64,000 nt of DNA, taken from positions 1,536,501 through 1,600,500 of the forward strand of contig NZ_CP028922.1 of the NCBI RefSeq assembly GCF_003060825.1. Reading direction: 5' to 3'. The notes under the pieces are model-generated. The model worked only from the letters and a program-made list of their open reading frames with translations. It made no database searches and was not told the DNA's origin. Source of the DNA: Paenibacillus sp. CAA11. GTDB lineage: Bacteria > Bacillota > Bacilli > Paenibacillales > Paenibacillaceae. The stretch's first letter is position 1. Every line of letters starts with the position of its first letter. Both the position numbers and the translations under genes were made by a program. Below, in pieces: positions 1 to 8,243 of this stretch.

Positions 1-1
1 T

Positions 2-43
2 TTGGCGGCCGCCTTAATCCAGACAAAGGAGTATTTTGGGTGA
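2..43 (+). CDS. sufS: SufS cysteine desulfurase, C-terminal tail (partial, 5' end outside window)
   Basis: The first bases read in frame 2 as the 13-residue tail LAAALIQTKEYFG followed by TGA at 41-43. The short helix with KEYFG resembles the C-terminus of SufS-type cysteine desulfurases, which mobilise sulfur from cysteine for Fe-S assembly. The TGA overlaps the sufU start by one base, which fits the sufC-D-S-U-B order of Bacillales. The identification leans mainly on the following gene, since the visible tail is too short to stand alone. Confidence 0.6.
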   Translation: MAAALIQTKEYFG

Positions 44-456
44 TGCAACTAGACGACCTGTACCGCCGCGTTATTATGGATCATTATAAGAACCCGCGTA
101 ATCGGGGGAAGTTCGATGAAGATACACTGACCGTTGATCTGAATAATCCAACCTGTGGAGACAAGATCTCTCTTCAGCTCCGCTTGGAGAATGGAGTCGT
201 TCAGGATGCTAAATTCACAGGGGAAGGTTGCTCCATCAGCATGTCTTCCGCCTCTATGATGACCGAAGCTGTCAAAGGCAGATCGGTGGAGGAAGCTCTG
301 GATCTGGCAGACCGGTTCTCCTCTCTGATGAAGGGAGAGAGCGTCGACTTTGATGATTATGAGGACATTGAGGCTTTGTCCGGTGTGAATAAATTTCCGG
401 CTCGTATTAAATGTGCGACGCTGGCTTGGAATGCCCTGAGAAAGGGAATTGAATAA
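43..456 (+). CDS. sufU: SufU, zinc-dependent sulfurtransferase of Fe-S cluster assembly
   Basis: SufU receives persulfide sulfur from SufS and passes it to the SufBCD scaffold in the cytoplasm. The 137-residue protein has the three conserved cysteines (about residues 38, 63 and 124) and the Asp two after the first Cys (CGD), which form the zinc site of the family. The length is normal. A ribosome site AAAGGAG lies at 25-31. ATG at 43 is taken as the start; GTG at 40 is in frame and also possible. It overlaps the sufS stop by one base and lies 14 bp before sufB, so it belongs to the suf operon. Confidence 0.95.
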   Translation: MQLDDLYRRVIMDHYKNPRNRGKFDEDTLTVDLNNPTCGDKISLQLRLENGVVQDAKFTGEGCSISMSSASMMTEAVKGRSVEEALDLADRFSSLMKGESVDFDDYEDIEALSGVNKFPARIKCATLAWNALRKGIE

Positions 457-470
457 GGAGGTAATAATCC

Positions 471-1868
471 ATGGCTAAGAAAGCGCCCGAAATGGAAGAA
501 TATAAATATGGGTTTCGCGATGAGCATAAGGCTGTCTTCCAATCCGGCAAAGGCTTAACTCGTGAAATTGTCACAGAAATATCCCGCATCAAGAACGAGC
601 CAGAGTGGATGCTTAACTTCCGTCTGAAATCTCTGGAGCAGTTCGAGAAGATGCCAACCCCTCGTTGGGGCGGCGATCTGGATGAGCTTGACTTTAATGA
701 TATTCAATATTATGTGAGACCATCCGAGAAGCAAGGGAAGACTTGGGAAGAGGTTCCTTCCGAGATTAAAGAAACCTTCGATAAACTGGGAATTCCAGAA
801 GCGGAGCAGAAGTTCCTGGCTGGTGTATCGGCGCAGTATGAGTCCGAAGTTGTATACCATAGCATGCAGAAGAACCTGGAAGAGCAAGGCGTAATCTTTA
901 TGGATACCGACACGGCGCTGCGTGAGCATCCAGAAATTTTCCGTGAATACTTCGCTACTGTTATTCCTCCTGCAGATAATAAATTTGCGGCGCTAAATAG
1001 TGCTGTATGGTCCGGCGGCAGCTTTATTTACGTGCCTAAAGGCGTGAAATGCGAAGTTCCTCTGCAGGCTTATTTCCGGATTAACTCTGAAAATATGGGT
1101 CAATTCGAACGGACTCTGATCATTGCGGATGAAGACAGCTTTGTTCACTACGTGGAAGGCTGCACCGCTCCCATTTACAGCACGAACTCTCTTCACAGTG
1201 CCGTTGTAGAGATCGTTGTTAAGAAAAATGCACGTGTGCGCTATACAACGATTCAGAACTGGGCACCGAACATTTATAATCTCGTAACCAAGCGTGCGGT
1301 TGCGGAAGAGAACGCAAATATGGAATGGGTCGACGGCAACATCGGCTCCAAGCTGACAATGAAATACCCTGCTGTTGTGCTTAAGGGCCGCGGAGCTAAA
1401 GGAAGCGTACTGTCCATCGCTGTAGCTGGCAAAGGTCAGCATCAGGATGCGGGTGCGAAGATGATTCACTTGGCTCCAGATACGACCTCTACAATCGTCT
1501 CCAAGTCGATCAGTAAGCATGGCGGTAAGGTGACTTACCGTGGTCTGGCTTCCTTCGGTCGTCAAGCTGAGGGGGCTAAATCCAACATTAAGTGTGATAC
1601 GCTGATCCTGGATAACGAGTCCACTTCAGATACGATTCCATACAATGAGATTATGAATGATAACATTGTGCTGGAGCATGAGGCTACCGTCTCCAAGGTA
1701 TCAGAAGAGCAGCTGTTCTACCTCATGAGCCGCGGCTTGTCCGAAGCAGAGGCAACCCAGATGATCGTCATGGGCTTTATCGAACCGTTCACGAAGGAAC
1801 TGCCAATGGAATATGCGGTTGAGATGAACCGGTTGATCAAGTTCGAAATGGAAGGTAGTATCGGTTAA
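471..1868 (+). CDS. sufB: SufB, Fe-S cluster scaffold subunit
   Basis: SufB is the core scaffold of the SufBCD complex on which nascent Fe-S clusters are built before transfer to apoproteins. The 465-residue protein is full length for the family. It carries the SufB/SufD beta-helix core, with the conserved VEGCTAP segment near residue 230 and a Cys in the KCDTLILD segment near residue 375. A clear AAGGAGGT site precedes the ATG by 7-8 bases. It is the last suf gene: a hairpin lies about 90 bases downstream and no further operon gene follows. Confidence 0.97.
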   Translation: MAKKAPEMEEYKYGFRDEHKAVFQSGKGLTREIVTEISRIKNEPEWMLNFRLKSLEQFEKMPTPRWGGDLDELDFNDIQYYVRPSEKQGKTWEEVPSEIKETFDKLGIPEAEQKFLAGVSAQYESEVVYHSMQKNLEEQGVIFMDTDTALREHPEIFREYFATVIPPADNKFAALNSAVWSGGSFIYVPKGVKCEVPLQAYFRINSENMGQFERTLIIADEDSFVHYVEGCTAPIYSTNSLHSAVVEIVVKKNARVRYTTIQNWAPNIYNLVTKRAVAEENANMEWVDGNIGSKLTMKYPAVVLKGRGAKGSVLSIAVAGKGQHQDAGAKMIHLAPDTTSTIVSKSISKHGGKVTYRGLASFGRQAEGAKSNIKCDTLILDNESTSDTIPYNEIMNDNIVLEHEATVSKVSEEQLFYLMSRGLSEAEATQMIVMGFIEPFTKELPMEYAVEMNRLIKFEMEGSIG

Positions 1869-1955
1869 GGTTGAACATATTTTTCATAAAGTAGCAGAGA
1901 ATCATTCTCAATTTTCTCAGTAACGTGAAGATGTGTCTGCCGTTTTTCACACTTG

Positions 1956-1985
1956 CGTGTCCGAGTCTTTCGGACACGTATTTTA
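1956..1985 (+). terminator. Probable terminator of the suf operon
   Basis: A perfect 9-bp stem, CGTGTCCGA at 1956-1964 and TCGGACACG at 1970-1978, has a five-base loop and is followed by the T-rich stretch TATTTTATT. It lies 88 bases after the sufB stop. The T tract is interrupted, so it is a moderate rather than strong terminator. Confidence 0.6.
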
Positions 1986-2324
1986 TTATCTCTTCATACA
2001 GCAATTTCACCATTTTAATACTTTCTTTTGTATGTATAAGACAGTATGCCATCTCTTGCACCAGATATGAAATCATCTAATGCAGATACATAAACGATCT
2101 GCGCAAGTGTGCGGTCTGCACAAAGCTTCAATATGAGGTTAGAACTGCCCTAAAGAGCTCCGATGGCTAACGCTGGCAGAGCCTTTTTGTGTTTAATCGA
2201 AATCCAATAAAAAATAAATATGCAAAATATTAGTATATATTTATAAATCAGAAAATATTTGTTTAGACAAGTGATGAGATATGAAATAAATTGAATATAT
2301 AAATCACAAGGGGGAAATTACTTA
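1986..2324. other. Non-coding stretch between suf operon and secreted-protein gene
   Basis: No convincing gene was found on either strand. At 2152-2187 an imperfect GC-rich hairpin (GCTC ... GAGC) is followed by CTTTTT and could be a second terminator. From about 2200 the sequence becomes very A+T-rich (repeated ATATTTATA-like runs) up to the ribosome site AAGGGGGAA at 2308-2317 of the next gene. The promoter of that gene presumably lies here, but no clear -35/-10 pair could be chosen. Confidence 0.4.
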
Positions 2325-3191
2325 ATGAAATCTTTCTTTAAGACTTGTTTTATGGTATTTGCATTTTTCTTAATTTCCACACAAATGACATTTGCTGCTG
2401 ATGTAGATGGGATGCAGGGGGTTAGTCCACCTAAGGGAACAACAGCTACAGGTACAGATACGTATCAAAATTGGGGAGCAGAAAGAGCGATTGACAAAAG
2501 CACCAGCACTCGTTGGTTATCTAGCAAATCGTCTGCAAGCCTTGAGTTGAACTTTCCAGAGCCAACCTTTTTGAAGTTTGTACAAATAGCTGCTCACTCA
2601 ACTCCTAGAGCGAACACTACATATACTGTTTATGGATTACAAAATGGTAATTGGGCAGCTATTAGTACTCCAAATACATTTGAGGTATTTGATAGACTCA
2701 CGATACTGGATCCAATTGAAGTAACCGCAGGAAAATATGATGCCATTAGGATCAATGCCGTTTCCTCTCAATCATGGATAAACATATATGAGGTAACCAT
2801 TGGTACTGACCAGACACCAGGAGAACCAGGAACGGAAGAGCCAACGAATCCAGATAAACCTAGCAAGCCTGAAGAGCCCGGAACTGAACAGCCCGGAACT
2901 GAACAGCCTGGAACTGAGAAGCCCGGAACCGAGGAGCCAACAACGCCAGAGCAACCATCCGGCAACCGAGCCATCCTGGTAGTCACCATGACAACGGGAC
3001 TGGAGAAGGAGTTCGATCTGAGTATGAAGGAAGTCAATGCCTTCATCGCTTGGTACGAAGCTAAACAGTCCGGATCAGGCAAAGCCTCATATGCTATTGA
3101 CAAGCATAACAATAACAAAGGCCCGTTCAGTAGTCGTAAGGATTATATTCTATATGATCGTGTGTTGACGTTTGAAGTAAATGAGTATTAA
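2325..3191 (+). CDS. Secreted protein with discoidin (F5/8 type C)-like domain and PGTE-repeat linker
   Basis: The 288-residue protein starts with a Sec signal peptide (lysine, long hydrophobic stretch, cleavage probably after TFAA near residue 25). Residues about 30-160 show a galactose-binding/discoidin-like pattern: WGAERAIDKSTSTRW near the start and an IYEVTIG end strand. Such domains bind carbohydrates or surfaces. Residues about 163-212 form a Pro/Thr/Glu-rich linker with three to four PGTE(Q/K/E) repeats. The last 75 residues, from about RAILVVTMTTG, form a separate domain with a YEAKQSGSG segment that I cannot name. No catalytic motif was seen, so it is probably a binding or envelope protein. 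It has its own terminator, and its 5' half is more A+T-rich than its 3' half. Confidence 0.75.
   Translation: MKSFFKTCFMVFAFFLISTQMTFAADVDGMQGVSPPKGTTATGTDTYQNWGAERAIDKSTSTRWLSSKSSASLELNFPEPTFLKFVQIAAHSTPRANTTYTVYGLQNGNWAAISTPNTFEVFDRLTILDPIEVTAGKYDAIRINAVSSQSWINIYEVTIGTDQTPGEPGTEEPTNPDKPSKPEEPGTEQPGTEQPGTEKPGTEEPTTPEQPSGNRAILVVTMTTGLEKEFDLSMKEVNAFIAWYEAKQSGSGKASYAIDKHNNNKGPFSSRKDYILYDRVLTFEVNEY
2878..2930 (+). repeat. 15-bp tandem repeat coding for the PGTEQ-type linker
   Basis: Three to four imperfect copies of a 15-base unit (CCCGGAACTGAACAG and variants) encode the PGTEQ/PGTEK/PGTEE linker of the secreted protein. Such coding repeats readily change copy number, which would alter linker length without breaking the frame. 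Confidence 0.7.
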
Positions 3192-3209
3192 AAATAATAA
3201 GTGTATCCT

Positions 3210-3242
3210 AGCTTCATCAGCTAATGCTGATGAAGCTTTTTA
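3210..3242 (+). terminator. Rho-independent terminator after the secreted-protein gene
   Basis: A perfect 12-bp stem, AGCTTCATCAGC at 3210-3221 and GCTGATGAAGCT at 3226-3237, has a four-base loop and ends in a T run. It lies 19 bases after the stop codon. Confidence 0.9.
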
Positions 3243-3547
3243 TGTAGAGAGGAAGCCATGGGGGCTGAGTAAATGAAAATCAACGTGTAAATAGTAAAGT
3301 CTACCCACCATACTTTGGTAAATCTTTTTTTGATTAGACATTAAATTTAACAAAAACTGGACTCCTCAAAAAGCCCCGCCTTAGTCCAATTATGTATCTT
3401 AACTCTGGCCTGTATAGGGGGCTCAAGATAACATACTCTTTGTCCTTGCAAGTCACCAGCCGCCCGCATACCCCGCGAAATGCCTGCTTGTGTTTCCGAC
3501 TAACTCCATGTTCAATTATTCCGGTCTGTTTAAATAACAGCAACATG
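3243..3547. other. Stretch without a convincing gene
   Basis: This roughly 300-base stretch between two facing terminators holds only short open frames on both strands without recognisable domains. One 70-codon minus-strand frame has a ribosome-site-like AAGGAGG in front of it, but that element is the 3' arm of the miniprotein terminator. Nothing else could be assigned. Confidence 0.4.
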
Positions 3548-3576
3548 AAAAAGAACCTCCTTGTAGGGGAGGCTCT
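3548..3576 (-). terminator. Rho-independent terminator of the YjcZ-type miniprotein gene
   Basis: Read on the minus strand, a 9-bp stem AGAGCCTCC / GGAGGTTCT (one G-T pair) is followed by TTTTT. It lies about 48 bases beyond the miniprotein stop and faces the terminator of the plus-strand secreted-protein gene. Confidence 0.8.
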
Positions 3577-3623
3577 TCTTAGAAGAGGAAGAATCAGGGA
3601 TTCAAAGTATTAGGAAGCTGGAG

Positions 3624-3725
3624 TTAGCATTTTACAAAGAATCCAGCTGACAAGATAATAACCAACAAGATGTACAGTACCAGAATTGCACCGGTGGAAG
3701 TAAAGCCAACACATGCTCCGCTCAT
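3624..3725 (-). CDS. YjcZ-family sporulation miniprotein (33 aa)
   Basis: A 33-residue minus-strand gene encodes a polar start MSGACVGFTSTG, a single hydrophobic helix AILVLYILLVIIL and a short tail ending in VKC. This is the layout of the YjcZ family of tiny sporulation-associated membrane proteins of Bacillales, which are common in spore-former genomes and often missed in annotation. A strong GGAGGGAAA ribosome site lies 5-6 bases before the ATG. It has its own terminator and a sigma-K-like promoter. A relative lies at 22274. Exact function in the spore is unknown. Confidence 0.85.
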   Translation of the reverse strand: MSGACVGFTSTGAILVLYILLVIILSAGFFVKC

Positions 3726-3756
3726 GTTCATTTCCCTCCTTTACTGGCTTTGTTAC

Positions 3757-3785
3757 ATCGTATGCACAGGTTTATTCGGAGGTAT
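3757..3785 (-). promoter_or_regulatory. Possible sigma-K-type promoter of the YjcZ miniprotein gene
   Basis: On the minus strand, ACC (3781-3783) is followed by exactly 16 bases and then CATACGAT (3757-3764). This fits the mother-cell sigma-K pattern AC-N16-CATAnnnTA well. It lies about 32 bases before the miniprotein start. The match is by eye, and short motifs of this kind occur by chance. Confidence 0.4.
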
Positions 3786-3814
3786 GGACCATTACCCATA
3801 TGAGCGGGAGTGGA

Positions 3815-4858
3815 TTATATATAGATTTCTTGGATATCGATCTCACGTTCCTTGGATAGATCTGCAAAGCGTAATTCTGTCTTAACCAGGGGTCTAAAAT
3901 AGTCTGCTGGATTGTTCATGACAATGAGTCCGGTTTCTCCTGAAGACAAAAGGACTTTCTTACCTATGAAGTTAGGTAGCATATGACGGACCAGAGCCTG
4001 TATCGGCTCAGGGCTCAGCTTGCCAAAGCTCATTCGGTACAGCTCTTGAAGCACTGTCAGAAGCTCTTGTTTGGACTGATAAACCCGGTTGGAGGTCATA
4101 GCGCTGTATACGTCAGCTACTGCTGTGATTTTGGCGAATGGATGGATTTCCTTGTCAAAAATGCTGTGAGGATAACCGCTACCATCTTCTCGCTCATGAT
4201 GCTGGAGAGCTACCAGTGCAGTGATCTCGTCCGAGGTGGAATTACGGATAATATCATATCCGTAGGTGGTGTGCTTCTTTACTTCTTCAAATTCTTCAGG
4301 AGTCAGGGCTCCGGGCTTGTTCAATATATGAGGGGGAACCATACATTTGCCGATATCGTGCAGATATCCGGCTTTGCCGGCCTTGTAGGCTTCTTCCTTG
4401 GGATAACCGAGCCAGGAGGCGATATAGTAAGACAGCATACCTACTTGCAGGGAGTGGTTATATGTATAATTATCCTTCCCGTCAAACAAGAACAGGAGGG
4501 AAACAATATCCTTCTGGGACATCAGGTCGCCCATTAACGGTTGAAGTGTGTCGTCAATTTGATCCTCGCTAAAGCGTCCGTTTGATAACGATTCCAAAAA
4601 AATCGTCTCAAAAACATCAACGGCCTGATCAAAATGGGGCTTCATTTTCTGCATGGAAGGAGTCATGACAGGCTTGTCGTCTTCCGGGGCAGCATCTAAT
4701 GGAACGATATCCACATAGTCGATTCCGTGCTGCATCAGCTTTACTATGGCTTCATCTGTGAGGTGAGCACCTTTCTGGAGAACGAAAACACCGTTATTAT
4801 TGAAGATATCGTTCTCCAGACGGTGACCTGGGGACAGGTCCATCACATGCACTTTCAT
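3815..4858 (-). CDS. HD-GYP domain protein, probable cyclic-di-GMP phosphodiesterase
   Basis: HD-GYP proteins hydrolyse cyclic di-GMP. The 347-residue protein has an N-terminal region of about 120 residues of the type found ahead of HD-GYP domains in Bacillales, then the HD-GYP core: HSLQVGML, LHDIGK, a KHTTYGYDI helix, HHEREDGSGYP and an ADVYSAMTSNRVY segment. All metal-binding residues expected of an active enzyme are visible. ATG at 4858 is chosen because AAGGTGG sits about 9 bases before it; GTG at 4870 is in frame. It lies 73 bases after the moaDE stop on the same strand. A second HD-GYP protein of the same architecture is at 8244. Confidence 0.88.
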   Translation of the reverse strand: MKVHVMDLSPGHRLENDIFNNNGVFVLQKGAHLTDEAIVKLMQHGIDYVDIVPLDAAPEDDKPVMTPSMQKMKPHFDQAVDVFETIFLESLSNGRFSEDQIDDTLQPLMGDLMSQKDIVSLLFLFDGKDNYTYNHSLQVGMLSYYIASWLGYPKEEAYKAGKAGYLHDIGKCMVPPHILNKPGALTPEEFEEVKKHTTYGYDIIRNSTSDEITALVALQHHEREDGSGYPHSIFDKEIHPFAKITAVADVYSAMTSNRVYQSKQELLTVLQELYRMSFGKLSPEPIQALVRHMLPNFIGKKVLLSSGETGLIVMNNPADYFRPLVKTELRFADLSKEREIDIQEIYI

Positions 4859-4931
4859 AGGGGCTACCACCTTTATATACCTGGAATTTTACTTCATCAT
4901 ATCAGGCAATATATGGTTTTGACAATCCTAT

Positions 4932-5678
4932 TTATGGTTCGACAGAACCGGTCATGCGTGCTTGGGGGTTCCAGGGGCCGAGTTGGTGTCCCTTCCATTC
5001 GGAACCATCTTCCCATATTTCTTTTTTCCAAATGGGGACAATTTGCTTGAGCCGTTCTATGGCATATCGGCTGGCGTCATAGCAGCTATCCCGGTGTGGA
5101 GAAGAGACGGCGATCACAACGCTGATCTCTGCGATATCAACGAGTCCAGTCCGGTGGCTAATCGCACAGAGCGTTCCAGGCCACTGCTGGGAAATCTCTT
5201 TTCCGATAGCTTGCATTTTAGATAAAGCCATAGGGGCGTAAGCTTCATATTCCAACCTTACGGTTCGTTGTTGTCCTGTCATTTCCCGGGTCGTGCCGAC
5301 AAAGGCGATGGAAGCTCCATGGTTCGCTGTAATTACTTTTGCGGTAACTTCTTCAACCGCTAGCGGGGCAGAAGTAAGCACATACCTTCCATCCTCAGAT
5401 TGATAAACCTCTGCATCCGGCGTAGCCTCTTCGCCGCCTGATACTGGGGGAATCAGAGCGATCTCGTCGTCTGCCGAAAGCTTGGTGCTTGCAGCAGCAT
5501 ATTCCTGGTTGACCGCCACAAAGGAAGTCTCTATTAGGGCAGCAGCCTCAGGATATTCCTGCTTAAGCAGCACCTTAAGTCCTGATGCTGTTATATCCTG
5601 CTCAGTTATTGAAAAACCTAAGCTTGATGTACCGAATCGGTCGGCAAGTCCGGCGAACAATCGAATCGTTAGTTGCAT
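4932..5678 (-). CDS. Fused MoaD-MoaE molybdopterin synthase
   Basis: Molybdopterin synthase adds two sulfurs to precursor Z in molybdenum cofactor synthesis. Residues 1-82 are a complete ubiquitin-like MoaD ending in the Gly-Gly at 81-82 (PPVSGGE). Residues about 98-248 are a complete MoaE catalytic subunit with GTTRE, YEAY, SHRTG, SPHRD and a KKEIWEDG end. The two are normally separate proteins, because the MoaD Gly-Gly must be free to become a thiocarboxylate. Here they form one frame joined by a linker of about 15 acidic residues. ATG at 5678 is chosen (GAGGTG 7 bases before it). No other moa gene is in the window. Confidence 0.93.
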   Translation of the reverse strand: MQLTIRLFAGLADRFGTSSLGFSITEQDITASGLKVLLKQEYPEAAALIETSFVAVNQEYAAASTKLSADDEIALIPPVSGGEEATPDAEVYQSEDGRYVLTSAPLAVEEVTAKVITANHGASIAFVGTTREMTGQQRTVRLEYEAYAPMALSKMQAIGKEISQQWPGTLCAISHRTGLVDIAEISVVIAVSSPHRDSCYDASRYAIERLKQIVPIWKKEIWEDGSEWKGHQLGPWNPQARMTGSVEP

Positions 5679-5797
5679 GTAAATCACCTCGGTATGCTTT
5701 TTGAACTTTTATAATATATCATAAGAGAAGGACAATGTATCTAAGCTTAAGGCGGTATCATTCATTATACATCAGAATAAGATAGGAGGCGTAGGTT

Positions 5798-7240
5798 ATG
5801 CTGCCGAACATCTCTCAGGATCGATTAACGATCCTGCACACGAATGATCTTCATAGTCACTTCGGCGCCATGGGCCGCATCTCCGCCATCATAGAACAGG
5901 AGCGTACCTCTATAGGAGCTGCGCCTGTTCTGCTATTGGATATTGGCGATCATATGGATCGTGCTGCTGTGGAGACAGAAGGTACAGGAGGTCAGTGCAA
6001 TGTAGATGTGCTGAATCTCACTGGGTATGATGCCATCACCATCGGCAATAATGAAGGGCTTACCTTGACACCGGACATGCTCGAACAAGCCTATGCAGGC
6101 TTAAGCTGCCCCGTCATATGTACAAATATTGTAGAGAAAGCGACAGGACAGCCGCCAATCTGGATGCAGCGACATGCGATCATAGAGCGAGGCGGATTCA
6201 CCATCGGTCTCATAGGTGCGACGGCTGCCTTCGCCGATTTCTATCAGCTGCTGGGGTGGGATGCTTTAGCTCCGATACCCGCAATCGAAGCTGAGGTCGC
6301 CTTCCTCCGTCCAAAGGTCGACCTCGTGGTTGTGATGTCTCACCTGGGACTTGCTCTGGATAAAGAATTGGCGGAGAAGGTGCCAGGCATTGATTTGATC
6401 CTCGGAGGTCACACGCATCATCTCCTGCAGCAGCCGCTCTTCGTTCAGGGAACGGCAGTGGCTGCGGCTGAGAAGTTCGGACATTATGTGGGGAAGGTGG
6501 ATGTCATCAGAGATCCGCATACAGGGAAGGCTGTGGTAAGCGGAGGCATCTGCCTATCAGTAGAGGAGGGAGAGCACGACCCTGAAGTAGACCATGCGAT
6601 TGCCATTCATTTGGAGCATGCGAAGGAGCGGCTTGCCCGGAGCGTAGCTGTTATGTCCGAGGAACTGGATATCGACTACACCGAAGAGTCATCCTTAGGC
6701 AATCTGCTAGCTCAGTCTGTCAGAAGATTTACAGGGGCTGAAGTGTCTCTCGTAAACTCCGGCCAGCTGCTGGGACCTCTCCCAAAAGGGGAGATTAGCG
6801 AGGGCCTGCTGCATGCTCTCTGTCCTTCACCGATTAATCCCTGTGTGATGAAGCTCAGCGGTGAGGATCTTTTGTACACCTTGGAAGAATCCTTAATTCC
6901 TGAAATCAGCCAGAAGAGCATTCATGGTTACGGGTTTAGAGGCAAGATTCTGGGCTCAATCTGCGTAGACGGTATGGAGGTGTTGTACGACACAAACCGG
7001 ATGGCGTATGATAGGATCATTCAAGCTAGCATTCAAGGAAAGCCTATTCTTCCAGGGGAACAATATCGGGTAGGAACTTTGGATATGTTCACTTTTGGAA
7101 TAGGTTATAGACGGCTGCAAAATGGAAGGGATAAGACATTTATGCTGCCAGAATTCTTGAGGGATCTGCTGCGCCTTGAGCTTCAAACTCCCGGAGCTTG
7201 GGAGACCAGCAAATATCCGCGTTGGCACAAGAAAATGTAA
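5798..7240 (+). CDS. yunD: YunD-type metallophosphatase / 5'-nucleotidase-like protein
   Basis: The 480-residue protein has the two-domain layout of bacterial 5'-nucleotidases. The metallophosphatase half shows HTNDLHSH (14-21), DIGDHMDR (48-55), GNNEG (83-87), MSHLG (180-184) and GGHTHH (203-208). The second half is a 5'-nucleotidase C-terminal domain with SLGNLLAQSVR and a LVNSGQLLGPLPKGEIS segment. There is no signal peptide, so it acts in the cytoplasm, unlike exported UshA-type enzymes; B. subtilis YunD is the best match from memory. In the usual GNHE motif the His is replaced by Asn. GGAGGCG precedes the ATG. It is divergent from moaDE. Confidence 0.85.
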   Translation: MLPNISQDRLTILHTNDLHSHFGAMGRISAIIEQERTSIGAAPVLLLDIGDHMDRAAVETEGTGGQCNVDVLNLTGYDAITIGNNEGLTLTPDMLEQAYAGLSCPVICTNIVEKATGQPPIWMQRHAIIERGGFTIGLIGATAAFADFYQLLGWDALAPIPAIEAEVAFLRPKVDLVVVMSHLGLALDKELAEKVPGIDLILGGHTHHLLQQPLFVQGTAVAAAEKFGHYVGKVDVIRDPHTGKAVVSGGICLSVEEGEHDPEVDHAIAIHLEHAKERLARSVAVMSEELDIDYTEESSLGNLLAQSVRRFTGAEVSLVNSGQLLGPLPKGEISEGLLHALCPSPINPCVMKLSGEDLLYTLEESLIPEISQKSIHGYGFRGKILGSICVDGMEVLYDTNRMAYDRIIQASIQGKPILPGEQYRVGTLDMFTFGIGYRRLQNGRDKTFMLPEFLRDLLRLELQTPGAWETSKYPRWHKKM

Positions 7241-7332
7241 GCCGTCTTTTGCAATTCTTCGGCGGGCCATTCATTTTGTGATTCAGCCTGCCGATAATTA
7301 AGTAAGGCATTTTATGATGCAGGAGGATTAGC

Positions 7333-8160
7333 ATGAGTTTTATAGTCGCCTTGATTTTGGGTATTGTGGAAGGATTAACCGAATTTATACCGGTATCCTC
7401 TACCGGACACATGATACTTACGGCTCAGCTGATGGGATACAATGATCAGTCACCTGTGATGAAGACTTTTGAGATTGTAATCCAGCTGGGTGCGATTTTG
7501 GCAATCGCACTTGTATACAGACAGAGAATTCTTAACCTGCTTGGTCTTCAAAAGGATAAGCCTTTATTTGCAAATCAGGCGCCTGCCCGCAGACTTAACC
7601 TTATTCACGTGCTGCTCGGCATTGTTCCGGCACTTGCGGTTGGGTATATCTTTCGGGATCATATTAAAAGTTTGTTCAGCTCGGCGACTGTGCTGTGGGC
7701 TCTGGTCGTTGGGGGGATCTTTATGATCTTTGCGGAATGGTTTAATAAGAACAAGGCCCATGTTACCGCAAAGGAAATGGACGGCATGACTTACAAACAG
7801 GCCTTATTGATCGGATTATTTCAGTGTATTTCTGTGTTGTGGCCAGGCTTCTCCCGTTCCGGATCAACGATTGCCGGGGGGATGATTAGCGGAACCAGCT
7901 ACAAAGCTGCTGCCGACTTTTCTTTTCTGATTGCCATTCCGATCATGTGTGCCGTATCGGGTTACGAGCTGCTTGACTCCTATAAGTACCTTACATCAGA
8001 CACCTTGTTTTATTTTATTGTTGGTTTTGTCGTGTCTTTCGTGGTCGCTTATGTGGTTGTTCTGGCCTTCTTTAAGTTAATTCAGAAGGTTCAGCTACGG
8101 CATTTTGCCTATTATCGCTTCGTGCTTGCGGCCATCTTCTGGTTATTCATCATGAACTAA
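7333..8160 (+). CDS. uppP: Undecaprenyl-diphosphatase UppP (BacA)
   Basis: UppP removes a phosphate from undecaprenyl pyrophosphate to regenerate the lipid carrier of cell wall synthesis; high levels give bacitracin resistance. The 275-residue integral membrane protein shows both family signatures, EGLTEFIPVSSTGH near residues 14-27 and SRSGSTIAGG near residue 176, and about seven to eight hydrophobic helices. The length is typical. GCAGGAGG precedes the ATG. It lies 92 bases after yunD and ends at a strong terminator. Confidence 0.97.
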   Translation: MSFIVALILGIVEGLTEFIPVSSTGHMILTAQLMGYNDQSPVMKTFEIVIQLGAILAIALVYRQRILNLLGLQKDKPLFANQAPARRLNLIHVLLGIVPALAVGYIFRDHIKSLFSSATVLWALVVGGIFMIFAEWFNKNKAHVTAKEMDGMTYKQALLIGLFQCISVLWPGFSRSGSTIAGGMISGTSYKAAADFSFLIAIPIMCAVSGYELLDSYKYLTSDTLFYFIVGFVVSFVVAYVVVLAFFKLIQKVQLRHFAYYRFVLAAIFWLFIMN

Positions 8161-8173
8161 TAGCTTACGGATG

Positions 8174-8206
8174 GCATGGGCCCTTTTATGGGGCCCGTGC
8201 GCTTTT
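8174..8206 (+). terminator. Rho-independent terminator after uppP
   Basis: A 10-bp GC-rich stem, GCATGGGCCC at 8174-8183 and GGGCCCGTGC at 8191-8200 (one G-T pair), is followed by GCTTTTG, 13 bases after the uppP stop. Confidence 0.85.
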
Positions 8207-8243
8207 GTGAGACAGACTTACATACAGATGCGGAGTGGAATAC

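Noticed and set aside
993..1565. 190-codon minus-strand frame inside sufB
   Set aside because: Antisense to a conserved gene; no domain and no neighbouring genes to support it.
1837..2076. Minus-strand frame over the end of sufB and the suf terminator
   Set aside because: It spans the terminator hairpin, has no recognisable domain and no good ribosome site.
3334..3546. 70-codon minus-strand frame with AAGGAGG before its ATG
   Set aside because: The AAGGAGG is the 3' arm of the miniprotein terminator; the protein has no recognisable domain and lies beyond that terminator.
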